Below are positions 22,001-33,865 of a stretch of 64,000 bases of DNA, piece by piece. This stretch comes from Glaciozyma antarctica PI12. Lineage: Eukaryota > Basidiomycota > Microbotryomycetes > Kriegeriales > Camptobasidiaceae. Below the pieces are notes generated by a model. The model was not told the DNA's origin, did no database searches, and saw nothing but the letters and a program-made list of their open reading frames with translations. The stretch spans positions 1,934,061 to 1,998,060 of the forward strand of contig KZ627148.1 in the NCBI GenBank assembly GCA_002917775.1, given 5' to 3'. A program made the translations under genes and the position numbers. Within the stretch, counting starts at the first letter, position 1; each line of letters begins with the position of its first letter.

Positions 22001-25000
22001 CGTCGACCCTGACCCGACTGTGAGTTCGCGATTCTTTTTCCTTACGAGACTTCCCGCTGATGCGAGTTTCGCAGCTGGCCGTCAACGAGCCCATCCGCAA
22101 GCTCCTCCTCGAGCCTGTTGCTCGCCTCGTCTTCCCCGTCGGCACCGAGACGCTCATCGACGGCGAATGGTCTCTCCGGCTCCCGACCAAGCTCCAGGTC
22201 GAATCGGTCGAGGTCTTGAACGTCGGCGAGAAGGTTCCGACCTGGCAGTCTGCCCTCGGCCTCACTGAGCACAAGGACGACAAGGACGAGCTCGGACAAG
22301 ATCAAGATCACGGCTTCGCCTGAAGCTGCCGCCATCGTGAGTCCTCGTTTCGCTTTCCCGCCCTTGCGTAAGCTGACTTTGTCGTGCAAAGTTCGACCAG
22401 CCGATCGACGGGACCTACATCCTCGCCAACCACTGCCTGTCGTACTGCAACTCGTTCTACCGCCGAGAAGAAGCTCCTCACATCTACCTCTTCCTCGACG
22501 CCTCGCGTTCCGGTCCCGCCAACACCGACTTCACCGTTTTCGCCACCAACTGCGACCGCCTCGAGTTTGGCGCCACTCGCTCGCCGATCGCGACGATGGG
22601 AAGGTGGCTCTCGAACGCCGAAGAAGGTCCTCAGTCGTTCAAGGTCACCGTCGCGTCCAAGTGGTCGACCTTCGCCGGGAGCAAGATCCTGCGAGGCGTC
22701 ACGCCCGTCGAGGAGACTGCGACCCTCTCCTTCCCGAACAAGGCGTTCGAACTCGCCGGGGACTCGTCGGCCTGCTCGTTTGCCGAGAATGTCGTCACTG
22801 CGCGCGTCAAGTTTGCGCCGCACGACAGCAAGTGGGCGACCGAGGATTGGCGCGAGGTCGACATCCTCCATGAGGGACCGGCTCTCTTCTCAGAGCTCGC
22901 TTGGGTCCTTGGGAGGCTTCCCGAGTTAAACGTGCTCAAGGCGTGGCATTTGCTCGATGGCGAGGTGCGTTCTTTTCTGGCTTTGCGAAGCTGGTGCGCT
23001 TTCTGACGGCTCACTCTTTGCAGACTCTACACCAAGACTGCGCGACTTGCTGCCCGCCTTCACCCGCTCTCAAGTGGATCCGCAAGACGGGAGGAGCAGG
23101 GAACGGCGTCGTCGCTATCGAGGATGGAGTTGAGGCCGGCAGGTTCGAGCAGGTACGACATAGTCGCTGCGTTCCTATTCAGACCGACGCTGACCGCATC
23201 CCTATTTCCAGGCGCTCAAGGCTCGTCCGTCATCAATCCTCATCCAGACCCGTCGCGTCGACGGCTTCTTCGAATTCCGCATCGGCCTCAACGTCGCCAC
23301 TCTCGCACACAAGGCTCTCGGCACGCTACCGGCGCAAGTCTCGCAGTCGTTCGAGACGTCCGCGCCTCTCGTCAACTGGCGCCTCATCCCGGCCGCGGGA
23401 GCCAAGCTCGCCCTCGGACGAGAGGGGAAGACGACCTTCATCCTCCCCAACAATCGAGCCGACGTCGAGAACGCCCAGCCTCCGCACTTCAAGAAGTTCA
23501 AGCTTCGTCCGGAGCAGCTCCGTTCCCTTACCTGGATGATCGCGCAGGAGAAGAACCCGGCTCCTTGGGTCGAGGAGGAAGCCGCCGAAGCGATTCTTCC
23601 GCAGCTTGGCTGGTACGCCGAAGCGAAGGCGACGAGGAACGTTCTCGTTCGTGGTGGAGTGCTCGCAGACGAAGGTGCGTTCTCTCCCCAACGCTGAGCC
23701 GATTCTCGAGCTGACACACACTCTCGCACTACTGCAGTCGGATACGGCAAGACTGCCATCACCGTCGGTCTCATCGACTCGCTCCAGGCTTCCGTCGTCC
23801 CTCCTGCCGACCTCGAACGCATCCCCGTCAAGGCTACTCTCATCGTCGTTCCTGGGGTGAGGACCGACGTCGTACCAGCTCGAACACTCGCCTAACGACG
23901 TCAATTTCGCAGCACCTCATGAAGCAGTGGCCCTCCGAGATCGCCAAGTTCGCCAGCGAAGCTCTCACCGTCATTCGGATCAACGATATGAACGACCTGA
24001 AGAAGAAGACGATTCGCGACTTTCAAGACGCAGACGTCGTTCTCGTGTCCGTCTTCAGTCTTCAAGGCGGCAGCCTATTGGCCTCAATTGTGAGCTTCTT
24101 CCTTTCGTTGTCTCTCGCGAATGGAAAGCTGATCCGAGGCCATCTGTCAGCGGCAATTTCTGCGGCGGCGCGCGTGCCGTCAAGTTCGACGAGAAGGCCG
24201 GCCGGTACTTCCGCACCTGCGTCGACGAAGCTCTCGCGGCGCTGCCCGCCCAGCTTGATCGCCTTCGCGACCCCGCTCAAGGAGCCAAGGCGGTGCTTAA
24301 AAACATCTGACGAGTGTCAGGAGGAGCGCGAGAGCTCGACGACGCAGTTCGAGATGGAGCAGTCTCGTCGACTGAAGGGAGCTCAGCTCCAGTTCCTTCA
24401 AGGTGTTGGAGCGAAGAAGGTACGCTCTTGGGAAGCTTCGATTGGCTTATCGTTTACTGACGTTGTGCGCTCATAGTTCCACGAACAGCAGGCCGCCCAG
24501 GCGAAGGCGGCGAAGGCGACGACGAAGCCCAAGAAGGAAGTCAAGCTCGCGACGGATCCCTGGCAGCTTGACAGCTCCAAAGCGAAGAAAGACTGGCGCA
24601 GCATGGCAACCCCGCCTCTTTCGATCTTTGCGTGCGTCCCCTCGCCTTTCTCGCAAGGTCCCTGATTTCTAACGTTCTCGCAGCTTCAACCGCCTCATCG
24701 TCGACGAGTTCACCTATCTCGAGCCCTTGCAGCTCGCCGCGGTGCGCGCCATTCGCGCCTCGAGTCGTTGGATCCTCTCGGGAACACCCCCCATGCGTGA
24801 CTTCGCGCAGATCAAGACGTGAGCGTACCCGTCAGCGGGACAATCGAATCGTGCTGACGCGTTGCTCTCTAGCATTGCGAACCTGCTCGACGTTCATCTC
24901 GGCATTGACGACAATAGCGAAGGCTCGGGAGCGGAGGTCAAGAAGCGCGTCGAGGAGCAGACTGCCGCAGAGTCGTTCCACGCCTACCGCGACGTTCGCA

Positions 25001-28000
25001 GTGCAGCTTGGCACGAACGCCGCGACCAAGTCGCTCAGCTTTGTGAGTCTTCGCGCCCACTCCTACCTCACCTCGCTAGGAATGCTGACTGTCGCGCGAG
25101 TAGTCCTGAACCGATTTGCGAGGCAGAACCTCGCCGAGATCGAGGAGATCAAGTACGACGAGGAGATCGTCAAGGTGGTCCTTCCTGCGGCTGAAATGGC
25201 GTAAGTAACGACGTGAGCGATTGTCAACCTGAGCTGACGCGTCCCAACAGCATCTACCGAGAGCTCGAACACCATCTCCTTGCGCTGGACGCGAACCTGT
25301 ACGTTTTCGCGTTCATGGCCGAGACTCTCCTCACCGAATTCTCTGCAGAACGAAGGTCGTCAAGATGAAGAGCGACAAGCAAGGCGATCGCGAGGTTCGT
25401 CTCGGTCAAGCTCTTGGAGAGAGCAAGAGTCCGGAAGAGGTTGGTGCTCCTCAGCGCGTTCGGCGCGCATCTCGCTGACGATTCCTTGCGGCAGGCTCTC
25501 CTCAAAAGATGCTCGCACTTCTCCCTCGGCATGGACGACGAGATGGCCGCCATCGCCGACGCCCCCCGCGTCTGCGACACAATCCTGGCGACGAGGGCTG
25601 CGCAGTACGACGACTGCGAGACGGAGCTTCGCAACCTCGTCTGCACTTGTGCGGAGATGCACCGCAAGCTCATTCGCGTCAACTTCTACCATCCCGCGCA
25701 AGGCGGGAAGCCAGCAGACAACAAACCGTTCCTGGCGTTCCTCAAAGACGTGCGTTTTCGGATTTCTTGCTCGCGTCGTTCGCCAGCCCTGACGACTTGT
25801 CTGCTGCAGATCCAGACCGTCGGCGACGCCGAGACCCAGGCAGCTCTCAAAGCTCTTGCTGCGACGGCGGGTTGCGTCGATGGGAAGGTCGGTCCTCCGC
25901 CTCCCGGAGAGCCTGCGGTCAAGGGCATGGCCGCTTTCGTCGAGGCGAAGAAGAAGGGAACGTCGGACGAAGAGCACCGGCTCTCGCGGATCTGGATTCT
26001 CCGGGAGAACTGCCATCTCCTGCGTCAACTCTGCCAGGAGCTCGTTGGACGCCATCGGTCGAAGCGTTATTTTGCGTGCGTTCGAGACGTTCAGCGAGGC
26101 GACATCCCCAACGCCGCCAACCTCGCCATTCTCTCGTGCTGCGGCCACATCGGACTCGTCGAGGACGTGCAGGACGCAGCGAAGCGCTTCACGTGCATCG
26201 ATCAGAGCTGCAAAGCTCCCGTTCTTCCTTCGAACGTCGTTCCCGCGTCGTCGCTTGGAGTCGAGGGAGGGAGTGGCGAGTTTGGCATCAAGCTCCAGAC
26301 GCTCGTCGACCTCATCGATACCATCCCCGCCGGCGATCGGATCCTCATCTTCGTTCAGTTCGACGAGCTTTATGCTAATGTCGAAGATGCTCTGCGCTCG
26401 TATGGTATCCCGACGGCGTCGTTGACCGGCACGACGAAAGCTACGAGGTTCGTCGTCTCTACTTGCCACGCTTCAACAGCTAACATGAATTCCGCACAGC
26501 CAAATGCTCGACGAATTCCAGGACCCCAAGTCGAAGGGGAAGCGGGTTCTCATCCTGAAGGTCACAGACGCCTCTGCGAGTGGTGCGTTTCCAGTACGGG
26601 CTCTCCCGTTTTCAAGCTGACGCTCCTCCTCCCTTGCAGGTGCGAACCTCACGGTCGCGAATTGGGCCTTCTTCGTCTCGCCTCTCCTCGCCTCGACGAA
26701 CGAGGAGTACAAGTCGTACGAGACTCAGGCGATCGGCCGACTTCGTCGGTACGTCCCTCCACACGCTTGCTGCCTTCCGCACGCCGCTCACGATTTTCAC
26801 GCTCCTCGCAGCTTCGGCCAGATGAAGGCCGTCAAGGTCAACCGCCTTCTCACGAACGCCACGATCGACGTCGCCATCTTCGAGGACCGGAACGGCAAGC
26901 TCGTCAACGACGTCCCTGGCGAGATGGTCGATTCGCTCGTCGCTGCGCAGGAGCTCAAGAACCCCAAGCTCAAGGAACTGATTCCTCCGACGACGGCAAA
27001 GCTCGAGCGCGTCTCCATCAAGGTGAGCTTTCGACGAGGCCGTCTTCGAGCTCCGGTGGCTGACGATGTTGCCCAATCAGGCGAAGAAGGCGATCACGAA
27101 GGGCGAGAAGGCGAAGAGGGGCAAGAAGGGCAAGGATTCGGACGAGGACACTGAGGACTCGGCGGAGGACACGGACGATGGGGGCAAGCCGAAGAAGAAA
27201 CCTGTGCGTATCTTCCGCTTCCTCTTGCTCACTCGCTGACGGCGCGCGTAGGTCAAGGCGAAGGCAAAGAGCAAGACGAAGGCGACAGACGACGACGAGG
27301 ATGCTGAGCTTGCTCCAACGAAGAAGGCGCCCGCGAAGAAGGCTCCTGCGAAGAAGGTCGCTGTTCCGGTTCGCTCGCTTCTTCCTCCTCGCTCGAGACG
27401 TGAGCTGATACGAGTGCTTCGCAGAAGAAGGTCGCTGAGAAGAAGGCTCCTCCCAAGAACTTCTTTGACAAGCGAGTTCCTGCCAAGGTCGTCGAGAAGG
27501 AAGCGATGGAGGTGGATTCGGACGACGAAGTGATCGTAGCGAAGCCGAAGCCTGCTCCCGTACGCGCTTCGTTCCTTCGCAAGTTTGGTTCTGTGCTGAT
27601 TCTCAGGTGCAGAAGAAGGCTAAGGCTGTCGCTCTTGACTCGGACGATGAGCCCGTCGTCGCCAAGAAGCCAACCCCCGTACGCGCTTCTTCCTCTCTAT
27701 CTCCCCGATCAGCCGCTCACCGAACGTTCTTTGGTTGCAGAAAAAAGCGAAGGATCTTTACCGACTCTGAGGACTCGAACGACGACACCCCGGCCGCGTC
27801 GACCTCGCAAGGTCCCTCGACCAAGTCGCCTAAGAAACGCAAGATCACCGTCCAAGTCGTCGTGCCGCCTCTCACGCCGAACCAGCGTCGCTCTCTCGAG
27901 GCGCACAAGAAGGCTGAAGCTGAAAGCAAGGCTGAGAAGCCTACGCCGGCTGCTTCGAGCAGCGAGGGGACTCCTGCGGAGGGAGGGGTTTCGACGGTTG

Positions 28001-28053
28001 CGACGAGTGCTGTGGATGACATGGATGAGGATGAGGCGGCGCTTTGGACTTGA
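19018..28053 (+). CDS. DNMT5: DNMT5-type DNA methyltransferase fused to a SNF2 ATPase
   Basis: About 35 exons encode roughly 2,360 residues, close to the length of Cryptococcus Dmt5. Order: an acidic N-terminus (1-101); a cytosine methyltransferase with motif I (MCSGTESP, ~165), motif IV (AGTSCVDYS, ~250, the DNMT5 form of PCQ), motif VI (IENV, ~291), RTRG (~333) and GNAMSS (~559); a Cys-rich zinc module (KCICEG...CTTC...CANC, ~640-673); then the SNF2 engine with DEVGYGKT (~1263), VDEFT (~1510), SGTPP, an embedded RING (CCGHIG...CIDQSC, ~1880-1904) and GRLRRFGQ (~2045). The tail is Lys- and acid-rich. Dmt5 is an ATP-dependent maintenance methylase of hemimethylated CG. No chromodomain is visible. 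Exon arithmetic and conserved motifs show one-base excesses near 19775, 22300, 24151 and 24308, and possibly 27741-27746. The intron at 19938 uses a GC donor. Confidence 0.9.
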
Positions 28054-28241
28054 GCGGAGGTAGATGTGTGTGATTATGTATCTGTGATTGTTCGTTCCTA
28101 GGAGAGATCTGGAGAGAAGGAAGGAGAGGTGCCCCAAATATTATTTCCTGGTGATTAAAAAGTTGGCCGAGGGAGCTCACTTCGCGCCTTCTCCCTTGCT
28201 CCTACCCTCCGGCTTCTCCAGCTGGCCGACTAAGAGCAAGG

Positions 28242-31200
28242 ATGGCAGCAGCACTGGAGTCTAAATCGTCTGGCTCGAGCAGCGCAGACCACGATGAGAT
28301 CACAACTCCTCAGCAGGACGAACCTCTTCACGCCGCTTCGACCTCCAAGCTCACTCCGATGGACCTAGACCCGCTCGAACCAGCTGCTGCAAGTCTTCTT
28401 CCTCCCCAACTGAACGCATATCTCTGACTCTGACGCTCGAGTACTCCACAGCCCGAGGGGAAGGAAGACGGCAAGGGCAAGGGCAAGGGCAAGGAGGAGT
28501 CACCGACGGTCGTCAAAGCGGAGGAGGAGGAGGTGGACGAAGAGGAGGCGCTCTTGGGGAAGCCGGGGGAGATGGATGAGGAGGAGGAGATTCTCCTGGC
28601 AACGCTGTCGGCGGCCAAGATCGTGGGCTTGCCAAACTATCGCGGTGTGGCGTCTTGTGCGTCTTTGCGGTTGAGAAGGGTACCGAGGGGAGCTAATGCC
28701 TTGCGCGCGTGCAGTGAGGAAGGGACAGAAGCTGGAGCTTCGCAGGGTGCGCGCGTTTGCGGGCTCGAGCTGCTGGAGAACGCGAGCTGATCTCAGTTGA
28801 ACGCGCCGCAGGACCATGTCAATGTGCACGACAAGAACGCCATCGAGGTCCGACACAGCAACAAGGGACTCAAGATTGGAATGCTTAGTCGTCAGCTAGC
28901 GGCTCGTCTCGCTCCTCTCATCGACGCCGAGCAGATTGACACCGAGGGAGTCGCGACGGATGGTGCGTCCGGCCTGTTTGTTTCGGTGCAGTTCTCGCTA
29001 ATCCGCCAACGTACCAGTCCCCATCAACACTGTCGGCATTCAGAGCATCTCCTTTATCCTCCGCATCTTTGGTTCGCGCGCGATCGGTCGTGACAGCAAG
29101 CTGGACTTTGTATTCCCCAAGCGCGCGAAGCGGATCGAACAGGCGAAGGCGGACGCGGAGGAAGCGGAGAGACTTCGATTGCGCAAGGAGGCGGGGGAGG
29201 ATGACGAGGAGAAGAAGGTGGAGCCGGAGTGGGTGCCCGGGGCGGTGGCAGCGGCGAAGAACGTGAGTCGGGAGGTTCCAGCGACGGAATGGGTGGGTTC
29301 AAGCTAACTGTTTGCTCGTCATTTGCAGCTCGATACGTTGATGGAGCAGTCGGTCTTGGTCGAGAAGCAAGACCGACCGACGGGAGATCTGCTGGCCGAG
29401 CTGTTCAAGGAGGGAGGGTCGGACCCGTCGGCGTTGCCTACGCATCCCTGTCCGCCTGGGAAGAAGGACAAGACGATGCGCTCCGAGTTGATGCCTTTCC
29501 AAGTGCGTCGTAATAATCCGTAGTCTCTCGACGGCACTGACCAAGCTGCCGCTCGACAGAAACAAGGTCTCGCGTGGATGATTCGAATGGAGCACCCCGA
29601 ACTACCCAAGACTCCCGAAGATCCTCCAGCTCAACTCTGGGTCAAGAAGCTCGATGCCGAGGTGCGCTAAGGTCTCACTCCTCCTCGAGAACGAGCTGAT
29701 GCACGGTTTGCGAACTTGCAGGATCAACCATACTACTACAACCTCGCGACCGAGTCGAGTCAGCGAGACAAGCCTATTCTCAAGCGTGGTGGTATCTTGG
29801 CCGACGAGATGGGTGCGTTATCTTCGCTTGCGATGTCCGACTTTCTGACCTTGGCCCGCCACTCGCAGGACTCGGAAAGACCATGCAGACGATCGCTCTC
29901 ATCGTGACCGACGACACTGGCGAGGGAGTCCTCGAGAAGCCTGAAGAACCCGACGAGCGATACGACGACATGACTCTCATCGGTTCGTCTCCTCGCTTCA
30001 CTCTCGAGAGCCCGCGCTGACGATCTCAATCGCGCAGTCTGCCCGCTCTCCGTCGCTTCCAACTGGACGGACCAGTTCCATCACCACATCGGCTCGAAGC
30101 GTCTTTCTTGGCACCTCTACCACGGCGAAGGACGCGAGATCACGAAGAAGCAGTTGCGCCAAAACGACGTTGTCATCACCACCTAGTGCGTTTTCTCTCT
30201 CTCTCTATCGCCCTTCCGACCATCGCTCAGACCGATACCGCAGCCAAACCCTCGCGGCGGAGCACAACCTCGGCGGAGCGAACAACGACGAACCCGACAA
30301 GAAGAAGCTCAAGCTTTCGAAGCCGAAGTAGTTGCTTGTTGCACAGCGTCAAGTGGCGTCGGATCGTACTTGACGAGGGTCATATCATCAAGAACCCTCG
30401 TGCAAAGATGTCGCTGGCGTGCGCTGCGCTCAAGGCTGAACGTCGTTGGATCCTCACGGGAACTCCCATCATCAACTCGACGACGGATCGTGCGTCCCTC
30501 TCGCTCGCCCGGATTTGACCTTGCTGAACTTTCTTTTGCTTCCTCAGTCGGCGCGATGATTACGTTCCTCAAGCTTTGTCGCCCGTTGGACGAGCGAGAG
30601 CAGTGGACCAAGTACGTCGAGAAGAGGATCAAGGCTGGCGGACCTGAAGGCGCTCGTCTCCTGCGCGTGAGTATCCTTCCTCCAGCCTCTCCGAGAAGCA
30701 GCTCTGACGTCTCTCGCAGGCCATCGTCTCGTCGACTACTCTCCGTCGGTACGTCGCGCTCTGAGCTCGCTTCGACTCTCTCGCTGACCCCGTGGCGCAG
30801 AACGAAGGACATGACCGACTCCTCAGGACGCCTCCTCGTCAAGCTCCCCGAGATCAAGTTCTACCTTCACAAGGTCAAGCTCACTCCCGAAACTCGCGAA
30901 CTGTACGACGAGATCGCTCTCGAGCTCGCCAAGATCGTCGGCGGACTCCTCAAGGCTGGAACTGCCGCCACGCACTACTCGCACGTTCGTGAGTCGCGTT
31001 TCGTGATATTTACCGCGCCCGCAGCCGCTGAGTTCCTGCTCTTCACAGTCGTCTTCCTGCTCCGACTTCGCCAGCTCGCCTGCGATCCAACGCTCTGCCC
31101 CGAAAGCTTCATCACCAGGTCCGTCTCCCTGCCTCCCCACCACAGCCTCGAAGCCTGACGCTACGGCCACAGCGTTCGCGACCACCGAATCGCGGCCGAC

Positions 31201-32616
31201 CTCGCTGCCGACCTCACTCAAGGTCCTCGTCTCGACGCGCAGGAGATCACTCGTCTGCAGGGGATCCTCCGGCAGATGACGGAAGTGAACGAGGAATGCA
31301 GGATCTGCTTCGAGCTGCCCGTCGATCCTCGCATCACGACTTGCGCGCATATCTTCTGCCACGAATGGTTCGTCCCTCCTCTCTCTGCGCTGAGGAGAGG
31401 ATGGCTGATGAAGACGACGCAGTATCAAGGCTCATATCGAACAGGGCCACAATTGCCCTGTCGACAGCCGACCTCTCAACGTCGATCAGCTCGTCGCTTC
31501 TGGCGCGGAGAACGAGGGAGTCTCGGACGAAGCGGAGGTCTTGATTCGGCAGAAGAACGAGGGAGTCGCAGCGAGCTTGGGAGCGGCCAAGACGAAGCAG
31601 TTGATTGAGTTCTTGAACGCGACGGAGAAGGGGGTTAAGAGCTTGGTTTTCTCCCAGGCGCGTTTTTTTTCGGAGGCGGAGGAGAGGGAGGGAGCTGATG
31701 AGTGGGCCGCAGTGGACTTCGCATCTGAATTGCATCGAGGCGGCTTTGAGCGAGGCGGGCATCTCGGCGTGCAGGTACGTCGACTACTCGAGCTCGTGGG
31801 AGGAGGTGCTGATGAGGAGAACAGGTTCGATGGAAGTATGACGCAGCAGAAGCGTGAAGCGGTTATCTCGTCCTTCTCCGCGCCGTTGTCGACCAAGAAG
31901 AGCAAGACGAAGCCGAAGAAGGGGGATAACGGACCGCCGACGGTTATGCTCATTTCGCTCAAGGTGCGTTTGAGGAAGTCGTAGACGATGGAGTGAAGAG
32001 CTGATTGAGTTGTGCAGGCTGGTGCGCTGGGGCTCAATTTGACTTGGTGGGTTTGGGTCGTCGGGGCGAAGGGTCGGGAGGAGAGCTGACGAGCTTTTGA
32101 TTCGCCTTTCAGCGCGTCCCAGGTGTTCCTGATGGATCCGTGGTGGCAAGCGTGAGCAGCGTTCCTCCTCACTGATCGCTCCCAGCTGATCGCGGGCTTT
32201 CTCGCAGGTCTATCGAGGCGCAGGCTATCGACCGAGTCTACCGTATCGGTCAGGAGAGGCCGTACGTCTCCTCCTCTCGATTAAGAGTTCGTCGCTGAGT
32301 TTTGATGCGCACAGTGTTCGCGTTTTCCAGCTCGTCGCGGAGGACACGGTCGAGGATCGGGTTCTCAAGATTCAGAAGAAGAAGGAGCAGCTCATCTCTC
32401 AGGTCCGTTTTCGCCCTCTCGCACGATGATTCGCTCGCTGATATTTGAAATAGGCGTTCTCTGGCAGCAAGAACGCGCCTCGGGAGAAGGAGAAGATTGG
32501 TACGGCGTTCTCCCCTCTCGTTTCGGGCAGCGAAGGAGGGCTTACTTTGGGTGGTGTTTGCAGAGTCGCGGTTGCAGGATATCGCCGATATCTTTGGAGT
32601 GGGTTCGTCGAGGTGA
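28242..32616 (+). CDS. HLTF/Rad5-type SNF2 ATPase with HIRAN and RING domains
   Basis: Many exons from the ATG at 28242 (MAAALESKSSG). Order: an acidic N-terminus; a HIRAN domain (KIVGLPNYRGV ... HDKNAIEV ... GMLSRQLAARL), which binds 3' DNA ends; SNF2 motifs DEMGLGKT, VCPLSVASNW, LDEGHIIKNP and LTGTPIINS; a RING finger inserted in the helicase (CRICFELPVDPRITTCAHIFCHEC...CPVD); then SQWTSHLNC, GALGLNLT and IDRVYRIGQ. This is the HLTF/Rad5 layout. Such proteins poly-ubiquitinate PCNA and remodel stalled forks. The HIRAN-first order fits HLTF best. The exon 30244-30489 is one base too long (near 30325-30335), between KLSKPK and HSVKWRR. Introns at 28389 and 31658 use GC donors. It starts about 190 bases after the DNMT5 stop on the same strand. 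Confidence 0.9.
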
Positions 32617-33047
32617 AGGCAGGAGAGTCGTTCCTAGTTCGTTTTTGCATCAATCTCAGCATTCAGCAAGCCCCGTTCAGCGAAAGAGTGCACGTAGAGC
32701 AGCGAGATGAGCGAGAATTTCACGAGATTGAGAGGATTCGAGTGAAATTTCTGTCAAATTGGAGCCCAGCTTGACTTGAGCGCCTGCGCTCGCCTTGAGT
32801 CTGTTCTTTACCGACCCTTCACCAGGAAGGTCCAGCCAACCCCGTCAGGACACCACCCCTCCTTTCAACCCTCTCCTCGACTTGCTCAGGACTAGCTCAG
32901 CCAGTTTAGTCAACAGTCAGGAGCAACCCACCCCCTTCGACTCTTTCCGGCTCAGGAAAAGTTCTACCACCTCCACCACAACCTCGTCTATCGTCTAGCG
33001 TACGACAGGAATCTAAGCGTGGAGTCTTTGAACGAACGGAATCAGAG
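32617..33047. other. Region between the HLTF-like gene and the cyclin leader
   Basis: About 430 bases holding the 3' end of the HLTF-like transcript and probably the promoter and first leader exon of the cyclin gene. No coding region seen. Confidence 0.4.
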
Positions 33048-33865
33048 GTGAGCTCGTAGAGGGAGGGCAGAATGAAGGGAGGGACCCGTGCTGACTCTCC
33101 GTCTTCTCCAGTCCTCGCCCCGCGTAACTCCTGCTATCCCGTCTCTCCAACCCCAGATTAGTTGAACCAGTCACAGGTGGGTCTTTTTCGAACACGAGGG
33201 CGGTCTTTGGAAGAGAGGGAGCTGACTGGCTCGACCCCTCCGCAGACCTTTGTGACTCGCTCCTCGTCACCTCTCCCGCTTCAGCACCTTCGCTCCAGCC
33301 CGTCCCCACTCCTCTTACGCAGATATAGACAGCTCTTAATTGCGCTCCGCCGTTTCTCGCACGTACGTTTTCACTCAAGAAGCCGCGGAAATCGGAGACC
33401 GTGCGCCTAACGCACGTTTCTCTCTCCGCAGATATCGACCCAGCCCTCCACCCCGTCGACTTTCCCCCCCTTTCCAGCTCTCCACGCCACTCTATAGACC
33501 TAATCACCAGCTCTTAAACCCTCCCATCACCTCTACGCGGACGATCCGGAACCTCCCGTCGACCCACGTCCCCTTCGTCAAACCCCCGCACCACCAGCTC
33601 CCCCAACCCACCTCCGATCAGCCAGCACCACCTCTTCGAAGCTTTACAGCACTTTCGAGGCTCGCGCCAACACGGATCGGACGAGTCGTCTTCCCCTAGG
33701 AATCGAGAACGCCAGGCCCGAGAACTCCCCCTTCTTTCGCCTATTCGCCTCCCTCTCCCTCGGATCGACCAACCTCGCGCCACCAACAAAAGTGCTAGCC
33801 TACCCGCTGCACAAATCGGTACTCGAAGGTCTCAAGTCGATCTTCGCTCGCCTCCCCACCACCGC
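33048..33865 (+). other. Spliced, ATG-free 5' leader of the cyclin gene
   Basis: Three intron-like segments fit the local splice rules: 33048-33111, 33177-33245 and 33363-33431. Each has a GT donor and CAG acceptor, and the first two also have a CTGAC branch site. The exons left between them (33112-33176, 33246-33362, 33432-33865) contain no ATG on the plus strand, while the first ATG after them is the cyclin start at 33866. I infer a long spliced untranslated leader rather than a separate gene. The transcription start is not determined. Confidence 0.55.

Noticed and set aside
30325-30345. A 19 nt GT-AG intron in the HLTF-like gene that would also fix the frame
   Set aside because: It would remove the conserved LLHSVKW approach to the LDEGH motif and is far shorter than any other intron here (shortest otherwise 37 nt). 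An extra base explains the site better.
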